Assembly (NCBI GenBank): GCA_949285555.1
Contig: CASDYG010000004.1
Span: 93,066 to 157,065, forward strand
Origin: an uncultured Eubacteriales bacterium
GTDB lineage: Bacteria; Bacillota; Clostridia; Peptostreptococcales; Anaerovoracaceae
Direction: 5' to 3'
DNA length: 64,000 nt
Below are positions 26,550-35,878 of the stretch, piece by piece (the stretch's first letter is position 1; every line of letters begins with the position of its first letter). Both the position numbers and the translations under genes were made by a program. The notes below the pieces were generated by a model, which made no database searches, was not told the DNA's origin, and saw only the letters and a list, made by a program, of their open reading frames with translations.

Positions 26550-27611
26550 ATGAAAAAATTAGAACTTTACGGAAAACATCCTTACAACATTATCATTGAT
26601 AGTCCATATATAGATCATCTCATGGAATATCTACAAGAAAGCTTTAAGGGCACACATATAGGGCTTATATCTGACACTAACGTTTTCCCTTTGTATGGGT
26701 CTACGTTAGAAAAAGCACTTTCCAAAAAAGGCTATGAAGTACAGGCTATAACCTTTATGGCAGGTGAGCATTCTAAAAGTCTTACAACTGTAGAACGCAT
26801 AACGGAAAGTCTTATTAACAAAGATTTTGGAAAGGACGATATACTTATAGGGCTAGGCGGCGGTCTGGTGGGTGATATCACAGGCTTTATTGCCTCTATA
26901 TTTATGAGAGGAATCTCCTACATTCATATTCCAACTACATGGGTCTCTGCTATAGATTCATCGGTAGGTGGTAAAACATCTATAAACCTTAACTATTTAA
27001 AAAATATAATTGGTGTATATTGGCAGCCTTCATTGGTACTTTGCGATCCATCATTATTTGATACCCTTGATGATGCAGAGAAGAAAAAAGGAATAGGTGA
27101 AGCTCTAAAATACGCCTTTGTCTCTGATGCATCGCTTTTAGAAGATATTGAAAAAAATAATATATGTCATGTTATAGGCAGATGTATGTCAATAAAAAAA
27201 TCATTAGTAGAAGTAGATGAACGTGACAAGGGACTAAGAAAGCTACTTAGCTTTGGACATACAGTTGGTCACGGAATTGAGTCCTTATCTGCTTTTTCAA
27301 TTACCCACGGAGAAGCTGTTGCACTTGGAATGGCCATAGAGGTGGCTGGTTTTTATAGTATAGGACTTATTACCGAGGAATTAGCCCGTGAGATAATTAA
27401 CATCATTAAGAGGTATTTTCCAATTCATATAGATTTTTCCGGTGATGAGCTTTGCAAGGCCATCATCCATGATAAAAAGATTCATGGGAGTAGTATCACG
27501 ATGCCAATGCCTCAAAGCGTCGGACACACTACCTTACAGAAAATTGATGTTCAGGATTTAAAGAGGCTGATTCATAAGGGAGTGGAAATACTGAAATCTC
27601 CTGAATTTTAA
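26550..27611 (+). CDS. aroB: 3-dehydroquinate synthase
   Basis: AroB converts DAHP to 3-dehydroquinate in the shikimate pathway. At 353 residues it has the NAD-binding GLGGGLVGDITGFIASIFMRGI (near residue 103) and the metal/active-site segments HIPTTWVSAIDSSVGGKTSIN, GEALKYAFV, LLSFGHTVGHGIES and HGEAVALGM. The ATG follows AAGAGAGGTTAATT. It stands alone with its own terminator, separate from the other aro genes, none of which are in this window. Confidence 0.95.
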   Translation: MKKLELYGKHPYNIIIDSPYIDHLMEYLQESFKGTHIGLISDTNVFPLYGSTLEKALSKKGYEVQAITFMAGEHSKSLTTVERITESLINKDFGKDDILIGLGGGLVGDITGFIASIFMRGISYIHIPTTWVSAIDSSVGGKTSINLNYLKNIIGVYWQPSLVLCDPSLFDTLDDAEKKKGIGEALKYAFVSDASLLEDIEKNNICHVIGRCMSIKKSLVEVDERDKGLRKLLSFGHTVGHGIESLSAFSITHGEAVALGMAIEVAGFYSIGLITEELAREIINIIKRYFPIHIDFSGDELCKAIIHDKKIHGSSITMPMPQSVGHTTLQKIDVQDLKRLIHKGVEILKSPEF

Positions 27612-27703
27612 GGCTTAGTACGATGTGATACATTAACATTTATACTCATTTACTCATAAAATGCAGGCTAATTATTTTGCCAAAAATTATTAAAAATAAA
27701 AGA

Positions 27704-27758
27704 CCGTCAGTAAGGAAAAGACTGCCTAGCTACTCCTTTCTGACGGCATATTTTTTTT
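27704..27758 (+). terminator. Terminator after aroB
   Basis: CCGTCAGTAAGGA (27704-27716) pairs with TCCTTTCTGACGG (27734-27746) with one mismatch. A run of eight T follows. Confidence 0.85.
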
Positions 27759-27820
27759 CAGATGTATCTTGCCTTTATTTGCATCACATCTAAGTAACGC
27801 TTTCTACGATCATAAATATT

Positions 27821-28357
27821 CTATAACATTTTTTTCCATTCATCCGGCAGTAGAGAATAAACAAGAGAATCACGATCTTCTCCTGTATAGGTATGATATA
27901 TCTTTCTCATCCTACCATCATAGTGAAAGCCACACTTCTTAATTACTCCCTGGGATCTGCCATTATCCGGGCTAGTGCATATGGAGAGTATGTCCACTTG
28001 CATTTCAGTAAATGCGTAGCTTATGACAAGCTTACAAGCTTCGGTCATAATCCCTCTTCCCCAATATGCTTCATCTAGCGAATAGCCTATTTCTCTGCTT
28101 TTCATATCAGGTCTTAGCCTGTCTTCCTCAAGACCTATGGCTCCTATGATTTTTTCAGGCTCATTTTTCATACGTATAGTCCAGCTAGTAGCCTTTAAAA
28201 AAATGTCCTCTATTATTTTTCTGCTTTCTTCTACAGATTCATGTGGCTTCCAGCCTGCTATAGGACCTACATTTGGATTTGATGCGTATCTGAAAAAGCC
28301 CTCTGCATCTTCTAAAGAAAACGGCCTTAATACAACTTTTTCACCATAAATTTCCAT
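27821..28357 (-). CDS. GNAT family N-acetyltransferase (RimJ/RimL-like)
   Basis: This 178-residue acetyltransferase has the acetyl-CoA-binding motif in REIGYSLDEAYWGRGIMTEACKLVISYAF. It begins with the RimJ-type EIYGEKVVLRPFSLEDAEGFFRYA. The target could be a ribosomal protein N-terminus, an amino acid or a drug. It starts six bases after the end of the LtaS-like gene and belongs to that operon. Confidence 0.85.
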   Translation of the reverse strand: MEIYGEKVVLRPFSLEDAEGFFRYASNPNVGPIAGWKPHESVEESRKIIEDIFLKATSWTIRMKNEPEKIIGAIGLEEDRLRPDMKSREIGYSLDEAYWGRGIMTEACKLVISYAFTEMQVDILSICTSPDNGRSQGVIKKCGFHYDGRMRKIYHTYTGEDRDSLVYSLLPDEWKKML

Positions 28358-28363
28358 AATTAT

Positions 28364-30625
28364 TTACTCCGTAGTACTAATAATTTCCTTGCTGTTTCTA
28401 TCAACCTGACTCACCTTCATTCTAGCAACATCTGCAGGTGAGACTTCTTCCTGTAAAGCAAGAAGATTTGGACTTAAATATACAGTATTCAGCGTCTCTC
28501 CATTTAAAGTAATTTTGCTAGATTCAGTAAAGTTCTGTCCCTTAATATAAAATTTACCTCCGGCACCAACTACCTGCTCAATCTTAATATCCTTGACTCC
28601 CATTTTCATATTTGAAGGCTTAAATGGCTCTTTCTGCCCATATACATATTGCTTTCCATAAAGCATATCATATGCGATTGTCTTAAGACCTTCAATATAT
28701 TTAGGGTCATCCTTATCCTTATGCCTTTGTTGATACTTGAATATTGTACCTGAGCTCATATTTAGCTGATCAAATAAATGGCTTGTTAGCTCATATGCTT
28801 TAATGTCTGCAACCTGTCTATCCATCTTAAAGTTACTCCATATGACATATGGTGTCTGATAGAGATCCTTACCAGCATAATCTTTTTCATTTATATCAAG
28901 AGCAGGAATATGGTCTCCGAACATTACAAGTACTACAGGCTCATCATATGCTTCTAGGGTTTTGGTTAAATTGCCAACAAATTGATCCATCTCATAGATT
29001 TGGTTTATAAAGTATTCATTCTTCCATTTTGCTTCTTCAGATGGATATTCTGTTACCTGTATCTTAGGATTAGAAATAATCTGTTCTGCTGGATATTTAC
29101 CGTGCCCCTGTACGGAAATAACATGTAGAAAATCTCTATTTTCCGTGGCTTTAAGTGCATCCATAATTGGCTCTATTAGGATTCGATCCTTTGCCCAGTT
29201 TTTAGGTGTTTTGGATATATTAGACATATATTCTAAACTGGTAAAGTCATCAAAATGAAGATTTTTAAATACCTCATGTCTATTGTAAAAAACTGCCCTG
29301 TGGTTGTGTATTGCATGTGAGCTATATCCCATTTGCTCAAGTACAAATGGAATGGCTTCCATGGTCTTTTCAGATAAAATCGCCTTATATGGATATTCAC
29401 CAGGGCCAAAGAATCTGGCACTGACTCCGGTTAATGTTTCAAATTCCGTATTAGCAGTACCTGCGCCACAGGCAGGAACAGTCAAATATCCCGAAGAATA
29501 CTCTTTCATAAGCTTTCTGAAGTTTGGAATTGGATCAGCGCTGTATTTTAGATTTTTAAAATCGTAAGGATCAACAAATGATTCTAACTGCAAATAAATG
29601 ATATTAGGGTGCTTTTTGGACTCATCACTTTTTTGTGGCAGCGTACTTCCATTTACAAAATCCTCTTTTTCAAATAGAGCCTTTACATTCTCCTCTGAAT
29701 ATCCCTTTGGACGTTCAATACCCGTGTTTATCCATGTACTTGCAAAGCTGTAAGCAATTCCATAATCCCTGTATGCATAAGCAAGATTTCCAAAGAATGT
29801 ACTTACAATGCCAGCTCTTATACCAAATGTTATTAGTCCCATCCCTATAACAATAATACCTACTGTTGCAGCAAGATTCTTTCTGTATCTTATTTTGCCT
29901 GGCATCTTCGGCCCCTTAATAAGCACGAACACAATAAGTGATACAGCAAGAATAACGCCTGCTGCAATAAGTATTATCTGAAATGATGATAGGTAATTTG
30001 TAACAAGGGTAGCTCCCTCGGTAATTGCACTTAAGTCCTGCACTGTAAAAGGCGTCATTCTCTGTGATAAGATTAAGCTATTTACTCCACCAATGGTCAT
30101 CCAAAGAGTGGTAACAATAAAGCAATAAAAAAATCTTCTTCTGAAAAGTGAAATAGCTGCAAATGTTATAAATATCACCACTGTATTTAGCATGAAAACC
30201 AGTGGATGCATCACCATAAATTTAATGCCTCCAAGAAACATTTCCCCTTTTCTTCCTAATGTCTCAAGTATTAGGTTTATAAGAATGGACCAAATAAAGG
30301 CAAATGGATATATGTTAATCCTTGGATTAAATAGATTTAGAAGGGAAAACCTTTTAGTTTGCTTTATAAGGCTCAGCTCTATTCCTTCTGCTTCTCTCTC
30401 CAGCTTTTTTGCACTTCTGCTTTTCTTTTGGGCCTCTACCCTAAGACTGCGTGCTTCCTTTTCAATTATATGATACTCATTTCTTTTTTTCTCTACTTCT
30501 TCTTTAAGCTGCTTTACCTCTTCTTCTATGATGTGGGCTTCACTTTCAATTTGCCTGGCCTCACGCTCTAGATCTTGTGATAATCGCTCTTCCTTTTCTA
30601 CATTCTTTTTCCCAAATAATTTCAT
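28364..30625 (-). CDS. LTA synthase family sulfatase with coiled-coil N-terminus and TIG-like C-terminus
   Basis: This 753-residue membrane enzyme is related to LtaS phosphoglycerol transferases. Residues 1-90 form a charged coiled coil (Glu/Lys/Arg heptads), which is not usual for LtaS. About five helices follow, from residue 105 to 280. The extracellular alkaline-phosphatase-type domain has the catalytic Thr in CGAGTANTEFETLTGV, and later ISVQGHGKYPA and LVMFGDHIPAL as metal ligands. After residue 670 there is a small beta-rich module (VVGAGGKFYIKGQNFTESSKITLNGE) like an IPT/TIG domain. The start overlaps the end of rsmA. Whether it makes lipoteichoic acid or modifies another polymer is open. 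Confidence 0.85.
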   Translation of the reverse strand: MKLFGKKNVEKEERLSQDLEREARQIESEAHIIEEEVKQLKEEVEKKRNEYHIIEKEARSLRVEAQKKSRSAKKLEREAEGIELSLIKQTKRFSLLNLFNPRINIYPFAFIWSILINLILETLGRKGEMFLGGIKFMVMHPLVFMLNTVVIFITFAAISLFRRRFFYCFIVTTLWMTIGGVNSLILSQRMTPFTVQDLSAITEGATLVTNYLSSFQIILIAAGVILAVSLIVFVLIKGPKMPGKIRYRKNLAATVGIIVIGMGLITFGIRAGIVSTFFGNLAYAYRDYGIAYSFASTWINTGIERPKGYSEENVKALFEKEDFVNGSTLPQKSDESKKHPNIIYLQLESFVDPYDFKNLKYSADPIPNFRKLMKEYSSGYLTVPACGAGTANTEFETLTGVSARFFGPGEYPYKAILSEKTMEAIPFVLEQMGYSSHAIHNHRAVFYNRHEVFKNLHFDDFTSLEYMSNISKTPKNWAKDRILIEPIMDALKATENRDFLHVISVQGHGKYPAEQIISNPKIQVTEYPSEEAKWKNEYFINQIYEMDQFVGNLTKTLEAYDEPVVLVMFGDHIPALDINEKDYAGKDLYQTPYVIWSNFKMDRQVADIKAYELTSHLFDQLNMSSGTIFKYQQRHKDKDDPKYIEGLKTIAYDMLYGKQYVYGQKEPFKPSNMKMGVKDIKIEQVVGAGGKFYIKGQNFTESSKITLNGETLNTVYLSPNLLALQEEVSPADVARMKVSQVDRNSKEIISTTE

Positions 30626-31524
30626 ATAACCTCCCTCATCTTACTAATAGTATTAGCAATATGAGCAAATTCTTCATTAGTAAGGGTTTCACCTCTTCTC
30701 CCTGGATCAATACCTGATGCCTTAAGTGCCTCTTTTAGCATTGCTTTGCTTTCTACATATCCACATGTCATAAGGCTATTTAAAAGAGTCTTCCTACGCT
30801 GATTAAACGATGCTCTAATAAGTGCAAAATACAGATGTACATCTCTTACCTGTACTACAGGCTCCCTCCTCATTATTAGCTTTACTACGCTAGAAGTTAC
30901 TTTAGGTGGCGGCATAAAAGCACCACTTGGCACCCTTACAGCTTCCTCACATCTGGCATAAAAATTCACAGCCAAGGTTATGGCTCCATACTCTTTACTT
31001 CCTGCTTGAGAAGATAGTCTATCTGCTACCTCCTTCTGCATCATGAATGTCATACTTTCAATAAAATTCTCAGCAGAAAAATTCTGATTCTCCAGTATGT
31101 GCATAATTATAGGTGTAGTGATGTAATATGGCAGATTACCTACTATCTTCACCCTGTTTAAAGGTGAATTACTTTCTTTTTTTTCTTCTTCAATAAGCTT
31201 GCCTATATCCACCTTAAGTACATCAGCATTTATTATTTTTATATTATCATGTTCATTTAGTGTATCTTCTAAAATAGGTATCAGTCTGTTATCTATTTCT
31301 ATTGCAACATATCTTTTACACCTAGGTGCTAGTTCATTGGAGATTACACCTATTCCCGGGCCAATTTCTATAATAAGGTCATCTGGATGTGGATCTATTG
31401 TTGCCACAATTGCATCCACTATATTTTTATCTGTCAAAAAATTTTGCCCTAAGGTCTTTCTCAGGGCAAATCCATATTTTTCCTTTATTTCACTAATAGT
31501 TTTTGGACTATATAGTTTTTCCAT
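30622..31524 (-). CDS. rsmA: 16S rRNA dimethyladenosine transferase
   Basis: RsmA (KsgA) dimethylates two adjacent adenines near the 3' end of 16S rRNA. The motifs are LGQNFLTDKNIVDAIV, the SAM-binding EIGPGIGVISNEL and the catalytic NLPYYITTPI. I place the start at ATG 31522-31524 after TGAGGTAT, giving 300 residues. A TTG five codons upstream is also open. It follows rnmV, the usual pairing in Firmicutes, and overlaps the LtaS-like gene by four bases. Confidence 0.95.
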   Translation of the reverse strand: MEKLYSPKTISEIKEKYGFALRKTLGQNFLTDKNIVDAIVATIDPHPDDLIIEIGPGIGVISNELAPRCKRYVAIEIDNRLIPILEDTLNEHDNIKIINADVLKVDIGKLIEEEKKESNSPLNRVKIVGNLPYYITTPIIMHILENQNFSAENFIESMTFMMQKEVADRLSSQAGSKEYGAITLAVNFYARCEEAVRVPSGAFMPPPKVTSSVVKLIMRREPVVQVRDVHLYFALIRASFNQRRKTLLNSLMTCGYVESKAMLKEALKASGIDPGRRGETLTNEEFAHIANTISKMREVI

Positions 31525-31553
31525 ATATACCTCATACAACTGAATACACTGAC

Positions 31554-32183
31554 CTACTTCTTATTTCCAGCAGCTTTTTCTATAGCTTCTACCACTTCTT
31601 TTCTCGATATATTAAAATCTTTTAATCTCCTTAGAAATCCCTTTCCATTTACATATCCAATGCCCAGTTCATCTCCAACCTTTTCTCTAAGAAGCTTTGA
31701 TGTAGGCTTTCCCAAAAGACCCATTTCCATCATATCTTCCGGTGTTAAATCGTCTTTTTGTAATGAACGCTCGCTCTTTTGTTTCAATGCATTTATGGAT
31801 TTTTCACCATTTATTTCACTACCTTGATTGAACTTTTGTAAGGCCTTTATTAAGGCGTCTTTTACAGCCTCTTCCTTGGCATTTTCAATTCCAACACCTT
31901 TTTTCCCTTTTGCTACAGCCTTATTTCTTATAAGATATGCATTTATGCTATTTGGAAATTTCCTTAGCAGCCTTTCTCGTATTAATTCTCCTGCTCTGTC
32001 AGGATCTGTGAATATGATTAAGCCTTTTTCTTTATATGCTTTTTCGAGGATTCTCCAGGTAGAGCTATTTATCCCGTATCCATGGGTCTTTATTATCGTG
32101 CATAGTGCCACTCTACGAATTAGCTCCTCGTCATCCCTTCCTTCAACCACCACTGCCTGATTTATTACTAGCTTTTCTGTCAT
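31554..32183 (-). CDS. rnmV: Ribonuclease M5
   Basis: RNase M5 completes 5S rRNA maturation in low-GC Gram-positives. The Toprim domain is visible in VVVEGRDDEELIRR (catalytic Glu) and LIIFTDPDRAGELIRERLL (DxD-type acidic pair). The C-terminal half (EDMMEMGLLGKPTSKLLREKVGDELGIGYVNG) is also typical. At 209 residues it is slightly longer than average because of a Lys/Ser-rich insert near residues 118-140. Confidence 0.92.
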   Translation of the reverse strand: MTEKLVINQAVVVEGRDDEELIRRVALCTIIKTHGYGINSSTWRILEKAYKEKGLIIFTDPDRAGELIRERLLRKFPNSINAYLIRNKAVAKGKKGVGIENAKEEAVKDALIKALQKFNQGSEINGEKSINALKQKSERSLQKDDLTPEDMMEMGLLGKPTSKLLREKVGDELGIGYVNGKGFLRRLKDFNISRKEVVEAIEKAAGNKK

Positions 32184-32198
32184 AATGTCTTTGGTGCT

Positions 32199-32573
32199 TT
32201 ATAAAGCTTCATCCTGTGAAGCACCTTCCTCAGTTTTTTCATTCATTTTACGGTCAGAGTCATCCATTTTTTTCTCATCCTCTGTAAAAAATAGGGTTTC
32301 GCCTGGTTTGATAAGACGTAGCTGCTCTCTTGCCTTCATTTCTATGTACTCGGCCTGATTTACCTTCTTAAGTTCATTTTTTAGATGCTTTTTTTCTATT
32401 CTAAGCTCCTGACTTTCATTTTTTAGCCTACTTTGCTCTACCTTTAACTCTATGATTTTGATGGCAGTTTTGGAAAAATAGATTATTAGGAATATTGCTA
32501 CCACTAAAATAGCTAGCTTCTTTTTATCAAGCCTAAATGCTTTTTTTCGTTTCACCTTTCCTTTCTCGCCCAT
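32199..32573 (-). CDS. DivIC/FtsB-like septum formation initiator
   Basis: This 124-residue bitopic protein has a Lys/Arg-rich cytoplasmic N-terminus and one helix (about residues 20-38, LAILVVAIFLIIYFSKTAI). A coiled coil follows (RLKNESQELRIEKKHLKNELKKV) and then the conserved AREQLRLIKPGETLFF motif. It acts in the division complex. The start lies inside the end of the dnaD-like gene and has GGGAGG as ribosome binding site. Confidence 0.85.
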   Translation of the reverse strand: MGEKGKVKRKKAFRLDKKKLAILVVAIFLIIYFSKTAIKIIELKVEQSRLKNESQELRIEKKHLKNELKKVNQAEYIEMKAREQLRLIKPGETLFFTEDEKKMDDSDRKMNEKTEEGASQDEAL

Positions 32574-33922
32574 TCAATAGCCTCCCTTATTCTCTCCGCC
32601 TTACAGCTACAGGCAATGCCATCTGTTTCCAAGCTATCATGACAGAAATTGCACATAAATTTTTTCTCATAGCAATCTTCCTTGTAGCCATGTGCCTCTA
32701 GTGTTTCTTTTCTCTTGCTATATAACTTTTGCAATTCGAATTCTATTTTTACAAGCTGTTCTTGGGCATTTTCAGAGTATAGGCATGTCAAGCGTTTTCT
32801 ACGAGCATTGGATATATCAGACTCTATTTGCGAAAGCTCAGGTATCTGCTTCATTAACATTTCCTTCGTTTCCTTAGCCTGCCTATCCATTTCATCTCTT
32901 TTATGAAGCATATAGTTTTGTAGAATTAAGTCCTCATTTACATCTTCCAGTATCTTTACATCAATTTGATATGCATCTTTATTTTGTTTTATACTGCTGC
33001 CTTTATCTCCATTTGGATTGCCATTACCTTGTTTAATTGATGCCTCTCCGATGCTGCGATCTGATTCTATTATTTTCTCCATATACTTTATACTTGGAAC
33101 TGCTGCTCCAAAGGTTCGCTTGCTTACTTTTTTTATATCCTCCATGGTCATGTGGTATTCATCAAACCATTTATCCATGAATTCCTTTTCTACCATACTA
33201 GGATTTCGGCGTATACCTAAATATCCCATAATTTCACGGTATTGATGAAAGCGCATGCTGCTATCTTGTATATGCTCTATCACCTCAGATGCAGTCATAA
33301 GGCCTTCATTTTTCCAATCATCTAGCTTTCGTTTAATGCTATATACAGACGGAAAGTCCATTTCCATTGTTTTTTCAATAGCAAGCTCTATAAGCTCGTT
33401 AGAGTAGCCTCCATCATAAACTATTTCATTTACAAGCTCCAGCTCTTTTCTTGACATTGTCTTTCCAAGTAGCTTTTCGATTTTAAAGATAATTTCACGA
33501 GCTACCTTCATATCTATTGGAAATTCTCTGCTTTTAGGTGTATCAATGCTTCTTGATGCATCACTTCCAGTACTTGCTCCATTTCTCATGTTAGCAAACA
33601 TGAATTTAAGATTTTTAAATTTTATTGCTTCCCTTGTTCCTTGAGAGTTTGTAAGTAAGTGGCGTTCTATCAGTCCGATTCCTTCCCAGTACTTCCATGC
33701 TTCTTCAACAACCTTAGCATTTTCACTTCCAAGACCCAAAATATTGGCAATTCGCTCATTATCCAAAGGTTCTCCATATTTGGAATTCATAAGAGCCAGC
33801 AAATATATCTTCACATATTGCTCAGGGGCACCTATCATAAATTCTCCAATAAAAAGGTTATCTACTTCTGTAGATTCCATATATTGCTCTTCTGTCTTTG
33901 TCTTCTCCCTGTAAAAGATCAT
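32552..33922 (-). CDS. DnaD-domain replication protein with C-terminal cysteine cluster
   Basis: This 456-residue protein is of the DnaB/DnaD primosomal type. The N-terminal half resembles the DnaD winged-helix region (MIGAPEQYVKIYLLALMNS, a gene-start-proximal helical domain). Residues about 140-210 form the DnaD/DDBH2 domain ending in the conserved YSIKRKLDDWKNEGLMTASEV. The C-terminus has four Cys (CNFCHDSLETDGIACSC) that could bind zinc, after a long coiled segment. It lies directly downstream of the replicative helicase gene dnaB, which suggests a helicase-loading role. The DivIC-like gene overlaps its end. Confidence 0.8.
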   Translation of the reverse strand: MIFYREKTKTEEQYMESTEVDNLFIGEFMIGAPEQYVKIYLLALMNSKYGEPLDNERIANILGLGSENAKVVEEAWKYWEGIGLIERHLLTNSQGTREAIKFKNLKFMFANMRNGASTGSDASRSIDTPKSREFPIDMKVAREIIFKIEKLLGKTMSRKELELVNEIVYDGGYSNELIELAIEKTMEMDFPSVYSIKRKLDDWKNEGLMTASEVIEHIQDSSMRFHQYREIMGYLGIRRNPSMVEKEFMDKWFDEYHMTMEDIKKVSKRTFGAAVPSIKYMEKIIESDRSIGEASIKQGNGNPNGDKGSSIKQNKDAYQIDVKILEDVNEDLILQNYMLHKRDEMDRQAKETKEMLMKQIPELSQIESDISNARRKRLTCLYSENAQEQLVKIEFELQKLYSKRKETLEAHGYKEDCYEKKFMCNFCHDSLETDGIACSCKAERIREAIEWARKER

Positions 33923-33970
33923 TTATCACCTTCTATTGAATCATCCATTCATTTTACATCCTAAGAAATA

Positions 33971-35428
33971 TTAGAATGGCATATCATTCTTGCTCTCCTG
34001 AACTGCCCTCTTAACCATTTCTTCTTTAAGCTGATTGCTCATAATCTGGTCATTGTGACTTGCCAGATTGGCAAATGTTGTATATCGACTTATCCAATTT
34101 AAAAATACAGTACCCGTAGGACCACTTCTGTTCTTTGCAAAAATGACCTCTGTCATTCCCTTTTTGCTATCATCTACATCTTCATAGTATTCCTGTCTAT
34201 ATAAGAAAATTACCGTATCTGCATCCTGTTCAATAGAGCCTGATTCCCTAAGATCTGATAACATAGGATGCTTATCATTTCTCTGCTCAGGTGACCTTGA
34301 AAGCTGAGATAATACTATAAATGGACAAGACATTTCCTTTGCCAGTAGCTTGAGGTTTCTTGATAAGTCACTTACGACTGTCTGTCGGTTTTCACCTGCT
34401 CCACCCATAAGCTGTAGATAGTCTACGACCACAAGATCAAGCTGCCCAGTTTCAGCCTTTATTCGCCTACACTTATTGCGAATCTCCATTATTGATATAT
34501 TACTACCTTCATCGATAATCATATTACCCTTATCGATGCTTTTCTTTGTTTCATATACCTTTCGCCAGCTCTCATCATCTATCTCGCCCGGATTTTTAAG
34601 TATGCTGCTATCCACCTTACTCCTAGATGAGAGTATTCTCATGCCAAGTTCTTCCTTAGACATTTCCAGGGAAAATACAAGTACAGTCTTTTCCTGATCA
34701 ATAGCCACATTTGTAGCGATAGAAAGTGCAAGAGCTGTCTTGCCCATACCTGGCCTTGCTGCTATTATATTTAGCGTTCCCGGTTGCAGACCTCCCAGAT
34801 GATTATCTATAGAAGTATAATTTGTCATCAGACCAATAACATCCTTATATTCGATGTTTTTCTTCTTATACTCGTCAATAATATCTCTTCGCCTTTGCAA
34901 TTCCTCAATATTTTCAGAGATAATTTGGCTAAGATGATAATAGTCCCTGTTCTGTCTTCCGGTACTAATTTCAAGTATTTGTCGTTCAGCCTCATTTATC
35001 AGCTCATGAGCACCTTCCTTTGCATCTTTGGCTCTTGCATTAAAATCAGCTGTGATTTTTATCAGGCTTCTTAGTTCAGAGTATTCCTTAACAATCTGAC
35101 CATAGGCATCTGCATTTCGTGCTGTAGGAATAGAGTTTACAAGCTGTGAGATAAAGGATCGTCCACCGATTCGTTTTATTTTATTATTTTTTTCCATGTA
35201 GTCTCCAAGCGTTACGGAGTCCACAACTGAGAAATCTTGTTTCTCCTTTATTACACCTTCTATTCCCTTATATAATTCCCTATATCGTTCAATATAAAAA
35301 TCCTCAGCCCTCAGATAGGCTGATACCTGTGGATATGCAAAGGCGGTGTCTAGAAGAATTGCCCCTATAACACTTTGCTCCGCCTCTTCACTAAATGGTA
35401 ATCCAGACTTATTTTCAGCTTCTGACAT
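33971..35428 (-). CDS. dnaB: Replicative DNA helicase
   Basis: This is the hexameric replication-fork helicase (called DnaC in Bacillus). The 485-residue protein has the N-terminal scaffold domain (LPFSEEAEQSVIGAILLD) and a RecA-like domain with Walker A ARPGMGKTALAL (near residue 228). Walker B lies in LVVVDYLQLM, with the downstream QLSRSPEQRNDKHPMLSDLRESGSIEQ and an arginine-finger region. It lies between rplI and the dnaD-like gene. Confidence 0.95.
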   Translation of the reverse strand: MSEAENKSGLPFSEEAEQSVIGAILLDTAFAYPQVSAYLRAEDFYIERYRELYKGIEGVIKEKQDFSVVDSVTLGDYMEKNNKIKRIGGRSFISQLVNSIPTARNADAYGQIVKEYSELRSLIKITADFNARAKDAKEGAHELINEAERQILEISTGRQNRDYYHLSQIISENIEELQRRRDIIDEYKKKNIEYKDVIGLMTNYTSIDNHLGGLQPGTLNIIAARPGMGKTALALSIATNVAIDQEKTVLVFSLEMSKEELGMRILSSRSKVDSSILKNPGEIDDESWRKVYETKKSIDKGNMIIDEGSNISIMEIRNKCRRIKAETGQLDLVVVDYLQLMGGAGENRQTVVSDLSRNLKLLAKEMSCPFIVLSQLSRSPEQRNDKHPMLSDLRESGSIEQDADTVIFLYRQEYYEDVDDSKKGMTEVIFAKNRSGPTGTVFLNWISRYTTFANLASHNDQIMSNQLKEEMVKRAVQESKNDMPF

Positions 35429-35431
35429 CGA

Positions 35432-35878
35432 TTATTCTTCCTCAACCTTAATAGTAACATTAGCAGTTACCTCTGGAAATAACTTTACCTCCACATGAAA
35501 GGTACCTACACTCTTAATGCTATCTTTCAGTATAATTTTCTTCTTATCTACTTTAATATTCTTTTTCTCCTCTAAAAGCTGACTTATATCCTTGTTGGTA
35601 ATAGACCCAAACAGCTTTCCGCCTTCGCCAGCCTTAGTGCTGATTGTGAATATCTCCTTTTCAAGACCCTTGGCAAGCTCTTGTGCTGCGGCTTTTTCCT
35701 CATCATGTTTTCTCTGTTGATATGCTTTTTGTTTCTCAAGATTTTTCACATTACCTTCTGTAGCTTCTCTTGCATAGCCTTTAGGCAGCAACATGTTTCT
35801 TGCATATCCATCACTTACCTTTACTACCTCTCCAGCCTTGCCTGTACCTTTAACATCTCTATTTAATATTACTATCAT
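35432..35878 (-). CDS. rplI: 50S ribosomal protein L9
   Basis: This 148-residue L9 begins MIVILNRDVKGTGKAGEVVKV and has the typical GYARNMLLPKGYA loop. A long connecting helix follows, then the rRNA-binding C-terminal domain (GKLFGSITNKDIS). It overlaps the end of gdpP by four bases (ATGA) and precedes dnaB by three bases, the gdpP-rplI-dnaB order seen in many Firmicutes. Confidence 0.97.
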   Translation of the reverse strand: MIVILNRDVKGTGKAGEVVKVSDGYARNMLLPKGYAREATEGNVKNLEKQKAYQQRKHDEEKAAAQELAKGLEKEIFTISTKAGEGGKLFGSITNKDISQLLEEKKNIKVDKKKIILKDSIKSVGTFHVEVKLFPEVTANVTIKVEEE

